From positions 22,376 through 86,375 of the forward strand of contig VRUK01000006.1 of assembly GCA_019456195.1 (NCBI GenBank): a DNA stretch of 64,000 nucleotides. Direction: 5' to 3'. How positions within the stretch are numbered: the stretch's first letter is position 1; the number at the start of each line of letters is the position of its first letter. The position numbers and the translations under genes were made by a program. Positions 10,701-18,972 of the stretch are shown here, in pieces. This stretch comes from Planctomycetota bacterium. Its GTDB lineage: Bacteria > Planctomycetota > Phycisphaerae > Sedimentisphaerales > Anaerobacaceae. The notes under the pieces are model-generated. The model was not told where the DNA came from, searched no databases, and saw only the letters and a list, made by a program, of their open reading frames with translations.

Positions 10701-11123
10701 GCGGGATATTTTGCGGATAAAAGACTCATCATTGATTTTGATTTGTATTTTTGGCGGACTGGAACTGTGTGTATCCACAAAGTCTATGGCAAGTGTACAT
10801 TTACCTGACCTCGGTGTGGATTTCAAACCGAACAAAATCGTAAACGTATGACTCTTACTGCCTGCCCACGAATCCGCCGGCCCCGGCTGAATATAGGACC
10901 AGTCCTTCTTTGCATCGGATTGCCCGGCCACGAACAGTACATCATGAGGGAACCTGCCAGAATACAAATTGCTCCTGTCCGGACCTAATGCGAACTCGGC
11001 GGTATTATTGTCGGCTGTACCAATCTGCCAAAGAATTTTATCGCCCTCAGCACCCAGCCCGTTCATACACGAACAAAACAAAAGCACTAACGCTGTAATT
11101 TTTATTAGTTTAGTATTTTTCAT
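7761..11123 (-). CDS. Secreted GH38-type alpha-mannosidase-like glycoside hydrolase
   Basis: A large exported protein of about 1120 residues. The ATG at 11123 is preferred because AAGGGG lies 8 bases before it; a GTG three codons earlier is also open. A hydrophobic leader ends near a Cys-Ser-Cys segment, so it may be a lipoprotein. Residues about 30-200 form a beta-rich module resembling PL4-type carbohydrate-binding domains. The catalytic domain starts with VLHHSHVDIGYTHVQ (about 306-320), the GH38 metal-binding His-x-Asp motif. MITDVPGYTWG (about 425-435) supplies a candidate nucleophile Asp428, and DEHTWGAH is another family landmark. The C-terminal half is the beta-sandwich region. It probably removes mannose-type residues from an extracellular glycan. 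The specificity is uncertain because GH38-like sequences in Planctomycetes are divergent. Confidence 0.85.
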   Translation of the reverse strand: MKNTKLIKITALVLLFCSCMNGLGAEGDKILWQIGTADNNTAEFALGPDRSNLYSGRFPHDVLFVAGQSDAKKDWSYIQPGPADSWAGSKSHTFTILFGLKSTPRSGKCTLAIDFVDTHSSSPPKIQIKINDESFIRKISRGAGDASAHGQVEKGREHKLIIDFPVRALKTGNNEISIKSLEGSWVLYDYVTLRTPRGVQTESLKPSTRLLDVYSEPFLVKKKGGKLYQPVLASVMHIGEPVEATVSIKGLESAGQKLEPGFKVIEGFAPAVNKPTSIEVDVKVAGKSIGKQSLAIKPVRKWEIYVLHHSHVDIGYTHVQTEVVRKHWEYFKQVIELARESADYPEGARFKWNVEVLWAVDSYLEQATPNERRAFVDAVKKGWIGLDALYGNELTALCRSEELIRLVDYAQKLRNRYDLTINSAMITDVPGYTWGIVPVLAQSGVKYFSVGPNRGHRIGYTLSTWGDKPFYWESPSGKEDILCWVAGEGYSFFHSGRLDSSKLFGYLKRLGDSEYPYDMVQLRYSIGGDNGPPDPKLSEYVKDWNEKYAYPKLVVATTSEMFDEFERRYGNKVPKARGDFTPYWEDGAGSSARETSINRDAAERLVQAETLWAMLNPTGYPADKFYDAWREVILYDEHTWGAHCSISQPDSDFTKAQWKIKQAFAIDAEGKSRKLLKDSLAGHRKDTTTVTAVDVFNTSSWVRTDLVVLPKDMISAGELVKGPDGKSVKSQRLSTGELAFLAQEIAPFSAKRFTLQADKVHRSGNAKAQGAELSNRRIVLKVDEKTGAISSLKLKGNNIELVNPESGLGLNDYFYVAGREPSDPKRNGPVKVRVKERGPLVASLLIESDAPGCNKLSREVRIIDGINRVDIINIIDKEKIYTQEGVHLAFAFNVPNGIMRMDTPWAVVQPEVDQLPGACKNYFTVQRWVDVSNENYGVTWATVDVPLIEVGDITSDPRGKTVGWLKHIEPSTTLYSYVMNNYWETNYKAGQEGPTTFRYSIKPHRRFDSGRAARFGIESSQPLIAVPVDRKAAVQQSILSVKPAGIIVTAFKPSEDGTARVVRLFNAGGKSEKARLTWAKPTPKTVWLSNLAEERVSKITRPIEMAAYEIVTLRIPLPSM

Positions 11124-11361
11124 CTTACACACCCCTTTTTACTATCTGTATCTTTGCAGGTTAAAACACGCTTTTTTGATATCAGAGTATTTCTATCTGC
11201 TATCTTGGTTTCGGCTTGCTATTTTATCGATGTCGTTCATTCTTTTCCAGCATATTATGCGATTGATGTTAAACCCCATCAGACTTTGTCAGCAGTTATC
11301 CCCTCTTTCTGTTTTCAATATTATGTCACTATATATTTATAGAAATAATCTTTTAGTCTTT

Positions 11362-12756
11362 TTATCTATTTCTCCATGTAATAGATTTTATCTCGATATA
11401 ATCACTTTCTTGGCCCGTTGTTACCGGGTCAAGACGAAGCCCTGTAATAGCTCCTTGATAATGCTGACAAGAGCTTAAGTCGATTTCGTAAATATGATAT
11501 TGCCCATCGGAACGAAGATTAAAAGATACGCTTTTGTTATTCGTAAAACGATTTTCCTCAAGCGTTTTCCAGTATAGTCGTGCTTTTGTATCGTATGTGC
11601 GGCAGGCGGCGTGGATAAAGATTCTCGGCACATCTCTTGCAAGCCAAAAACCGGTTGGACCAATTAACTGTGGATCGTTTCTTTCGAGCTTGACATGCAG
11701 TTTCCCCTTTATAGGCCAGCCGGTATCGACGGCATTGCGATAGACCCAATGTTGCCTGTCCTTCTCAAATCGATAATCCGGCAAAGATTTTTCCGCAGAA
11801 TGTTCATAAGCATACCGTCGTATCTCATCCAGTGTGCCAAGGATGAGTCTGTATTCATATTCGTACTGAATATTGTGGTCGAGAATTTCAGCCTGAATAG
11901 GCGATATGTACCCCGTCGGTCCATCTTTACTTCCACCTTTACCCGGCACGCCGAAAAAACCTCCTTTGAATGAATACGTGTCAGGCTTAAAGACACCGAG
12001 CCCCCGGTTATTATCATCGACAAGAGCTGCCCAGTTCTCCGTAGCTAACCAGTTCTCCCACGGATCACCATCAACATCTGCAAAGCTTGTCCATGTTTTT
12101 CTAAAGCGGGAGAGTTTACCTCCCGTAAATGGTTTGTCACCCGTATAACTCATCAAACGATACCAAGGCCCGTTGGTGTAAACTGCAGGAAGTTCTTGGC
12201 CGCGTCCCCTGTATTGTGTTTTATCCGAGCGTTTGTTGTTAATACGGCTTCGCACCAGCACAGTATTTTTATCTAATCGAATCCATGTTTCAAAGCTGCA
12301 TTCCCCCGGCTCATTATCTAACGGCCATTGCATGGGAACACATTTAACGTAGAGAACTTTCCCGTCGTTACGGTGCTCAACTACACCAGATCGATTCCCG
12401 GCATAATCACCGGACTGAATAGGATTCCAGCCCAGACCGGCCCACGTTTTGGAGGGTTGTTTGCCGTTCGGTGTAAAAGGGTTGGGACCGGAGTAAAAAG
12501 ACATTTGAATCTGTCGTCCCCAGTCGTGATTATTGATGATATTTATCTTTTCCTTTGCGTCGGCCAGGTACGTAATCGAACCGCCGAGGTCAAGGTTCAT
12601 TCCCACACGAATATTACCGTTGTCGAGATAGCTCATCTTTTCACGAACAGGCTTATTGGAACTCCGGCCGGCATAACTCGGATGCATAATTATCGCGATG
12701 ATAATAGCGGCAAAAACCGGCAGATAGATTGGGATGTGAAATTTTCTCATAATCAT
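11362..12756 (-). CDS. Secreted protein of unknown function, possible glycan-binding C-terminus
   Basis: I do not recognise the family. The 464-residue product begins with a signal peptide (hydrophobic stretch about 8-28 ending near SYAG) and is exported. The main body (about 40-320) is rich in Trp, Tyr, Gly and Asn, e.g. LDLGGSITYLADAKEKIN, WAGLGWNPIQSGDYAG and GPWYRLMSY. This suggests an all-beta fold such as a lyase- or mutarotase-like sandwich. The last 110 residues contain YHIYEIDLSSCQHYQGAIT followed by GLRLDP, a pattern common in sugar-binding beta-sandwich modules. It is the first gene of the minus-strand group with the GH38 enzyme (238-base gap), so a role in binding or modifying the same glycan is inferred. 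Confidence 0.7.
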   Translation of the reverse strand: MIMRKFHIPIYLPVFAAIIIAIIMHPSYAGRSSNKPVREKMSYLDNGNIRVGMNLDLGGSITYLADAKEKINIINNHDWGRQIQMSFYSGPNPFTPNGKQPSKTWAGLGWNPIQSGDYAGNRSGVVEHRNDGKVLYVKCVPMQWPLDNEPGECSFETWIRLDKNTVLVRSRINNKRSDKTQYRGRGQELPAVYTNGPWYRLMSYTGDKPFTGGKLSRFRKTWTSFADVDGDPWENWLATENWAALVDDNNRGLGVFKPDTYSFKGGFFGVPGKGGSKDGPTGYISPIQAEILDHNIQYEYEYRLILGTLDEIRRYAYEHSAEKSLPDYRFEKDRQHWVYRNAVDTGWPIKGKLHVKLERNDPQLIGPTGFWLARDVPRIFIHAACRTYDTKARLYWKTLEENRFTNNKSVSFNLRSDGQYHIYEIDLSSCQHYQGAITGLRLDPVTTGQESDYIEIKSITWRNR

Positions 12757-13363
12757 TGTCTTCCTCCGAATAAATATAGCTTAATTTTTCTCATACATAC
12801 TGTTTAGAGGCATTATAGAATTTGATAGAAATAAAACAAGTGGCAGCCCATATTTGCTAAATCAGAGTTGTTATTGTAAACCTCCTGCTAAAAAATACCT
12901 CTCTAAAAATCTAATTCTTGAGCTTTCTACAGGAGATTGCCAATATTTGTACAAATACTGCATACTACTTACCCATTTTAACAGCACAGAAGTGAAAATT
13001 TGTAAAGCTGTTAATTGTAAAGGTTTGTGGACTTTTACATCTTCTTCGCTTTGCCAAATATTAACCGATGGCAAAATAAACATAGTCATGCAACCGGATA
13101 TTTCCATGTTTTGAGAGTTTTGACCTGTTTTGCAAAAGTTTTTCACTTGGCAACTTGCCGATTGTGTACTAAAATCTGTTACTTTCGTGTAAATGTTCGG
13201 CTTTAAAAAATGCGAGCTTCGAACGCGAACGTAACTCACCGGAACAGGGTTATTAATTGGTGCATACAATCCCTGGTCTGAAAATATAATTTGTAGTTTT
13301 GATATTGTCACTATGATAGATAGCAGTGTGGATGAGCAAAAAAAAGAGGAAGGAGGCTCGAAA
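12757..13363. other. Divergent AT-rich intergenic region
   Basis: This is 607 bases between a minus-strand gene and the plus-strand coiled-coil gene, and should hold both promoters. The open frames here (12854-13114 and 12871-13386 on opposite strands) have no ribosome site or recognisable protein and overlap each other, so I treat the stretch as non-coding. It contains the 14-base perfect palindrome listed separately. Confidence 0.6.
12944..12957. promoter_or_regulatory. Perfect 14-base palindrome, possible operator
   Basis: TATTTGTACAAATA is a perfect palindrome in the divergent intergenic region. A site of this size and symmetry could bind a dimeric regulator. In an AT-rich region one such match may also be chance, and no regulator gene is adjacent. 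Confidence 0.3.
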
Positions 13364-16330
13364 ATGACAGAAAAAATGGTTGGCACCGAAGCAAAAGAAA
13401 AATTCGTACCAACATGTCACGTATGCGGAGAAAAACATTGGCCTCACCATATGTTAATTCCGTGCTTTAATAAGAATAAAGCAAAGGCAAAAGCAAAAGC
13501 TGACAGAAAAGAAAAATCAGAAAAGAAACGAAGGGAAAAAGCCCAGGCCAAAGCAAAAGCCAAAGCTCAGGCCGAAGTAAATGCTGAGTTCGAAGCCCAG
13601 ACAAGAGCCGAAAGAGAAGCCTTGGAGGACGAATTAGATGAGGTGAATGCAAAGTTAAAAGCAGCAACCGAAGGCAGGGACAAAGCACAGGAACAGGCCA
13701 GGGCGGATAAAGAAGCCAAAGCCAAAGCTCAGGAACAGGCTAAAGCATACATGGATGCTGCATCGAAGGCAGAGGAACAAGCAGCCAGTGATGATAGGGC
13801 CGCGAGTAAAGCCCAACTGCAAGTCGATTCGCTCAGTAAGACATTGAAAGAAGCTGAGCAGAAACTTCAGGGACACAATCAGGAAATAGCAAAAGTCGTA
13901 GAGCAGAGAAAGGCCGAATCTAAATCAAGGGCCGAGACAGAGGGGCAGTTAAAAGCTGAAATCCGTGCAAGACAAATTGCCCAGGAAAAAGCAGAAGCTG
14001 AAGCACAGGAAAGGGCAAAAGCACAGGCCAAAGCCGAAAATCTGGAAAAGGCCAAAAATCAGGCTGAAGAAGAATCTCAAAGCAGAGTTAAAGCCCAGCA
14101 GCAGCTTAAAGTCGATATGAAAGAAACCGAAAGAATCTGCGCCCAATTGCAGGCTAAGATTGAAGCTGAAGAAAATGCCAGGGCTCAGGTTGCAGAGAAT
14201 ACCAGGACTGAAAAACAAGCCCGAGCTGAAGCCGAGGAAAAAGCCGATTTTTATGCCGAAAAAATTCATAAGATAGAAAACAAACTTCAAGCCCAGATGC
14301 AGGCTATACTCGAAGCGCAGGAAAAGCTAAAAGCCCAGACACAGGCAAAGCAAAAAGCCGAAGAACTTGCCAAAGCGGAATCTCAAAAAAGAGCTGATAT
14401 TGAAGCAGAAATGAAATCTTTAGCTAGTGGCAGAGCCAACAGAATAGCTAAAGCCCAGGAAAAGGCTGCGGCCAAAGCAAAGGCAAAAGCCGAAAAAGAC
14501 GGTTATCTAAAAACTGCCGCACAAGCCGAGCAGCAGAGAGAGGCACAAGCAAAAGCAAGGGCCCAGGCAGTTGAAAAGCTGGAGGCCGAAATCCAGGCAA
14601 GGCACAGAATTCAGGAAAAGCTCGCAGCCGAAACCCAGGAAAGGGCCAGAGCACAAACCAGAGCTGATGCACTCGAAAAAGCCAAAAATGAGGCTCAGGC
14701 TCAGGCCAGAGAGGAATCACAGGCCAGGGCCCAGTCTCAGCAGCAGGCAAAAGCAGAGCTTGAAGAAAAGGCAAGGATTTGCGGTGAACTGCAGGTCAGG
14801 ATTGAAACGGAAATCAAAGCAAGGATTGAGGCACAAGATAAAGTCGAAGAAGAAAAACAAGCCCGTGCTGAAATCGAGGTCCAGGTGGACTCTTATGCCC
14901 AGACAATAACTCAGATACAAAATGATCTTCAGGCCGAATCTCAGGCAAGGACCCAGATACAGGAAAAACTGGAAGATGAAATTCAGGCAAGACTAAGGGC
15001 ACAGGACAAGGCGGAAGTCGAAGCACAGGAAAGGGCCAGGGCCCAGGCAACTGCCCAGGCTAACGAAAAGGCTAAAGTCCAGGCCGAAGCCCAGCTACAA
15101 GCCGAAGTACAAGCCAAAGATAAAGCTGTACAGGAAGCTAAATCTGAACTTCAAGAAAAGGCAAGCCTCTGTGGCCGCCTTCAGGCCAAAACTGAGGCCG
15201 AAGAACAGGCAAGACTCGAAGCGGAAACTACTGCGATAGTGGAAAGACAAGCCCGCTCTGATGCCGAGGAAAAAACCAGAACTAATGCCGAGCAAAGAGC
15301 GGAAACCCAGAGGAAGCTTCAGGCGGAAATTCAGACAAGAGTTGAAAAGGAAAGAAAACTTGAATTGGAGGCTCAGGCAAGGGCCGAACTCGAGGAAAGG
15401 TTGGAAGTCGAGATTCAGGAAAGACGAAAAGCCGAAGAAAAAGCCGCCGTCGAAACGCAGGAACGAATAAAAGCCCAGACAACATCCCAGGTCATGGAAA
15501 AAGCCAAAGCTGAAGCGGACCAAAGAGCCGCTTCTGAAGCTCAGGCAAGAGACAACGCCGAACAGAAAGCCAGAACTGAAATGGAAGAAAAGGCGAAGAT
15601 TTGCGGCCAGTTACAGGCGATGGCTGATGCTAAGGAAAAGGCAAGGCTTGAGTCTGACGCCAAAGCCAGATCGGAAAGTCAGACCAGAGCTGAGGCTGAA
15701 GAAAAGGCCAGATCGTATGCCCAGACAATAGAGCAGACAGAAAAAAATCTGGAGGCTGAAACTCAGGCAAGAGCCGAAGCGGAAAGAAGATTTGAGCTGG
15801 AGGCTCACGCCAGGGCCGAGCTCGATGTGAAATTGCAAGCTGAGATTGAAGCAAGATGCAGAGCTGAAGCCGAAACCGAGGCCCAAGTCCAGAAAAAGAC
15901 AGCTTTGGAAGCTCAGTTGAAAGAAATCACCACCGGCAGGGCTGATAAAATAGCCAGAGCCGAAGAAAAGGCCGCGTCTAAGGAAAAGGCAAGAGCCGAA
16001 AGAAGAGGATATATCAAGGCCCTGGAAAAGGCCAAAGAACAAAGAAAGACCGAAACGGCGGCAAGAGCAGAGGCCGAGCAGAGGTTGAAAGCTGAATTGA
16101 AATCCAGGCGAAAAGCCGAATCCAGACAAAAAGGATCTATCTTTGGAAACCACCGGGACAAAGAGCCTGATTTAGCTCCTCAAACAGCTCCGATAGAAAT
16201 TCTATCTGTATCGGAAAATGATGAAAGCTGTGAAGGTTGCGGTAAAAGAAACTCTCCACCGGAGCATTTGGTTAAAGTGGATTCGGGCGACCTGCTTTGT
16301 CCGGATTGCATAAATGCATTAAAAGAATAA
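13364..16330 (+). CDS. Long Ala/Glu/Lys-rich coiled-coil protein with Cys clusters at both ends
   Basis: I do not recognise a named family. The start is set by AGGAGG at 13351-13356, 7 bases before this ATG; an earlier in-frame ATG at 13313 has no such site. The 988-residue product has no signal peptide or membrane segment. The N-terminus has CHVCGEKHWPHHMLIPC, a His/Cys cluster that could bind zinc. The C-terminus has CEGCGKRNSPPEHLVKV followed by a CPDC pair, a four-Cys zinc-ribbon pattern. Between them about 900 residues form an almost uninterrupted charged helix (AQAKAEAEER type) with degenerate internal repeats. The motif [RKS]-[IL]-C-[AG]-x-LQ recurs four times, giving Cys259, Cys473, Cys603 and Cys747. 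A second motif, GRAN/DxIAxAxEKAA, recurs near 14430 and 15930. It lies 657 bases before a two-partner secretion pair on the same strand. A cytoplasmic scaffold or filament is an inference. Confidence 0.85.
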   Translation: MTEKMVGTEAKEKFVPTCHVCGEKHWPHHMLIPCFNKNKAKAKAKADRKEKSEKKRREKAQAKAKAKAQAEVNAEFEAQTRAEREALEDELDEVNAKLKAATEGRDKAQEQARADKEAKAKAQEQAKAYMDAASKAEEQAASDDRAASKAQLQVDSLSKTLKEAEQKLQGHNQEIAKVVEQRKAESKSRAETEGQLKAEIRARQIAQEKAEAEAQERAKAQAKAENLEKAKNQAEEESQSRVKAQQQLKVDMKETERICAQLQAKIEAEENARAQVAENTRTEKQARAEAEEKADFYAEKIHKIENKLQAQMQAILEAQEKLKAQTQAKQKAEELAKAESQKRADIEAEMKSLASGRANRIAKAQEKAAAKAKAKAEKDGYLKTAAQAEQQREAQAKARAQAVEKLEAEIQARHRIQEKLAAETQERARAQTRADALEKAKNEAQAQAREESQARAQSQQQAKAELEEKARICGELQVRIETEIKARIEAQDKVEEEKQARAEIEVQVDSYAQTITQIQNDLQAESQARTQIQEKLEDEIQARLRAQDKAEVEAQERARAQATAQANEKAKVQAEAQLQAEVQAKDKAVQEAKSELQEKASLCGRLQAKTEAEEQARLEAETTAIVERQARSDAEEKTRTNAEQRAETQRKLQAEIQTRVEKERKLELEAQARAELEERLEVEIQERRKAEEKAAVETQERIKAQTTSQVMEKAKAEADQRAASEAQARDNAEQKARTEMEEKAKICGQLQAMADAKEKARLESDAKARSESQTRAEAEEKARSYAQTIEQTEKNLEAETQARAEAERRFELEAHARAELDVKLQAEIEARCRAEAETEAQVQKKTALEAQLKEITTGRADKIARAEEKAASKEKARAERRGYIKALEKAKEQRKTETAARAEAEQRLKAELKSRRKAESRQKGSIFGNHRDKEPDLAPQTAPIEILSVSENDESCEGCGKRNSPPEHLVKVDSGDLLCPDCINALKE

Positions 16331-16987
16331 AGCCGCATATACTTTCCTGAGGACTCTGTCACTCAAATCCAGCCCGTACAAGGGCCAATGGTAGCTGGTT
16401 CCTTTCCACGCATAAAAGTGCTCATCTGCCTTACCATGTATTTACACCGCTCTCCACCGATACGCAAAAACATCCATATTTTTTCTTATAGGCACACAAT
16501 GATAATATAGCTTAAGAAAAAACACTCTTTCATTAGACGTTGATGAGTTGTTGATATAGGATTATTACAGCATTTTATTTCCTGAAAAGGCCCATATATA
16601 TGTGCTGTTGTTGAAACTATAATATAGAACAATCACATAATCCTCATTATTGATAATTATGTAATTGTATGGATAAAAAAAACGATTATTATAAGACGTT
16701 GCAGCAGAAACCAGATTATTAGTACTGAAAACCACAAAAAAAACATAAATAAAACGGTTTTTTGTTGTTATTATCGTTGATTATTCATATAATGAGCATT
16801 CTATTAGTGGCTTTGATGGAAGGGATTTCACAAAACACAATATCAATACGTTCTTTGATATTTTTTGGCAATTATATGCTATGTGTGGTACTATTGTACT
16901 TTTTCAGAGCATACTTTATTTGTTTCGTTCCACCCTTTCCTGTGGGTATGGATAGTACCTAAAATTGTTAATTTAAGGAGATTCACT
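16331..16987. other. AT-rich intergenic region before the secretion pair
   Basis: This holds 657 bases of low-GC sequence with no convincing gene. The frame 16762-16962 lacks a ribosome site and protein-like composition, and the in-frame extension of the transporter upstream of 16988 would place residues before its signal peptide. A weak promoter candidate is TTGGCA at 16865-16870 with TACTAT at 16889-16894 (18-base spacer), about 90 bases before the transporter start. No terminator was seen after the coiled-coil gene. Confidence 0.45.
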
Positions 16988-18871
16988 ATGAGTAGCACAA
17001 AAACAATAATGTGCTTTGTTCTTGTATTTCTTTTGGGTTTAGTTTTTTGCTTTCCGGCCGATGCCTCACAGCGAAAAACCGAATACGATCCAAAGATGGA
17101 GCAAATGCGGGAGGATGCACAAAGAGCTAAGCGACAAGCTCACGAAAAAGCTAAAGCAAAGTTGGATGAGGATATCTCGGAAATTGACTTATCACAAGAC
17201 ACAACAAAAAAAATCACCGTAAAGGAAATTCGTATCAGCGGCAACACACTTTTAACAACCGATGAATTGTTAGATGACATGCCTCTGATTTACAACGCAT
17301 CCCTCGATACATTAAAGAAGGCCGACAGCCGTGACCTCTATGATTTCAGGGTTGTTCATGACATCATTTTAGACCCCGGCCAGGCGAGGCAGGTTTCAAC
17401 AAGGACAATCAGGGCTTTCACGCAGTATCTCGTTTCTGTTTATCGCAAAAATAATTATTCCGGTATATATGTTTATGTACCCTCAGAGGCAATGATAGAT
17501 GGCGAAAAACTAATAGATGACATTCTGCCGGTCGAAGTCCTCGAAGCATTGGTTTCTCAAGTCAGAGTAACACAATATGATATCGAACAAAATGCAGTTG
17601 AAAAAGGTTACCTTTCAAAAGATGCCGTTCTCGATTGGTCGCCAATAAAAGAAGGTCAGGTCGGAAATCAGAAAAAGCTCGATGATTTCGTCAACCTCTT
17701 AAACCTGAATCCCGACAGATACGTCTCCGCCGTTGTAACACAGGGAGATGAGCCTGAAACACTCACAGTCGCTTATGACATTTATGAAACTGACCCATGG
17801 CATGGCTTTATCCAGGTTGACAACTCCGGCACAAGGGACAGACAATGGACGCCGAGAATTGGCGTCATCAACACGAACGTCCTGGGTTTTGATGATAAAT
17901 TTATGGCCGTTTATCAGGCCCCGCCGGAATCGGGTATTGAAGATAATTATTCGCTCTACGGCACTTATGACTTCCCCGTCATGGGCCCGAAACTGCGACT
18001 TAATGTATATGGCGGATACAGCCAGTATGATATTAACCCCGAGGGCGGTAATATTAACTTTATTGGTAATGGTTCGTTCATCGGCTCCATATTACGATAC
18101 AACGCACTTCAGATGGATGGTTGGTTCTTCGATATCCTCGGTTCGATGAGCTACGAACGCAGTAGAATTACGCCATCCTTATTCCCGCAGTTTTTGGGAA
18201 GCAGTATAAGAATGGGTATATGGGGTATAGGTCTTGACGTTCATCGCTCGACCGACATGACAAATTCATCTGTCACATTTAACCGGCACGATAATTTTGA
18301 CGGCTCAGACAGCGGCGATTTTAATACGGCACGAACCGGTGCGGATAAAGATTTTACTATCTACACCACAACCGCCGCTCACAGCCATTTTCTTGATACT
18401 AATAAAGTACAGCGCCTCGGCGCCTCTTTACGCTGGATAACTTCGGTCGAAAGACTTATCCCCGCTAAAATGACCACCTTTGGCGGAATGTACTCGGTAA
18501 GGGGCTACGACGAATACGAAATCGTTGCTGACGGCGGTATCCTCGGATCACTTCAATATGAGTTTGACCTTATCAAATACGACCAGGTCATGAATCCCTC
18601 CGAAGACCAGCCCGAACAAGCAGCGGTTAATAAATATGAACTCAAAAAGCTGGCCCCACTGGTATTTCTTGATGTCGGCCGCACAACAGTACAACATCCC
18701 GTTGCAGGAGAAGAGAGGCATCAAACTCTCTTTTCCGCCGGTGCAGGTGCGATTTTTGAAATTGGTGATAATTTTAGTGGAGGAGTCTATTACGGCTTCC
18801 CCCTAAAGAAAACTCCTGACACAAGGAAAGGCAAAGGCAGAATCAATGTCGGCTTCTTGTTAAGATGGTAA
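16988..18871 (+). CDS. Two-partner secretion outer-membrane transporter (FhaC/ShlB/HecB family)
   Basis: This 627-residue TpsB protein exports a partner exoprotein through the outer membrane. The start at 16988 is chosen because AAGGAG lies 7 bases upstream and a normal signal peptide follows directly (MSSTKTIMCFVLVFLLGLVF, then FPADAS). After a charged helical linker (about 35-75) come POTRA-like segments from about 78 (ITVKEIRISGNTLLTTDEL), including the FhaC-type polypeptide-transport POTRA. The rest is an amphipathic beta-barrel to the C-terminus, which ends GRINVGFLLRW with the terminal aromatic typical of outer-membrane proteins. The L6-loop signature VRGY is at 504-507. The partner gene begins 101 bases downstream, so this is a complete pair. 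Confidence 0.92.
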   Translation: MSSTKTIMCFVLVFLLGLVFCFPADASQRKTEYDPKMEQMREDAQRAKRQAHEKAKAKLDEDISEIDLSQDTTKKITVKEIRISGNTLLTTDELLDDMPLIYNASLDTLKKADSRDLYDFRVVHDIILDPGQARQVSTRTIRAFTQYLVSVYRKNNYSGIYVYVPSEAMIDGEKLIDDILPVEVLEALVSQVRVTQYDIEQNAVEKGYLSKDAVLDWSPIKEGQVGNQKKLDDFVNLLNLNPDRYVSAVVTQGDEPETLTVAYDIYETDPWHGFIQVDNSGTRDRQWTPRIGVINTNVLGFDDKFMAVYQAPPESGIEDNYSLYGTYDFPVMGPKLRLNVYGGYSQYDINPEGGNINFIGNGSFIGSILRYNALQMDGWFFDILGSMSYERSRITPSLFPQFLGSSIRMGIWGIGLDVHRSTDMTNSSVTFNRHDNFDGSDSGDFNTARTGADKDFTIYTTTAAHSHFLDTNKVQRLGASLRWITSVERLIPAKMTTFGGMYSVRGYDEYEIVADGGILGSLQYEFDLIKYDQVMNPSEDQPEQAAVNKYELKKLAPLVFLDVGRTTVQHPVAGEERHQTLFSAGAGAIFEIGDNFSGGVYYGFPLKKTPDTRKGKGRINVGFLLRW

Positions 18872-18972
18872 ACATTAAAACCGGTTGTGTAGTCGCCGGA
18901 CCAATAGGAATGATATATAGCGTTAAGAGGGAGCTATAAAAGAAATAGGGTGTTTTACTAAAGGGAAAAACA

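Noticed and set aside
13313..13363. Upstream ATG giving the coiled-coil protein 17 more residues
   Set aside because: AGGAGG lies inside this stretch, 7 bases before the ATG at 13364, so the later start is better supported.
13467..16161. Many long minus-strand frames opposite the coiled-coil gene
   Set aside because: They are Leu/Phe/Cys/Gly-rich shadows of the Ala/Glu/Lys codons, with no ribosome sites.
16762..16962. 66-codon plus-strand frame before the TpsB gene
   Set aside because: It has no ribosome site, is AT-rich, and overlaps the likely promoter and start region of the transporter gene.
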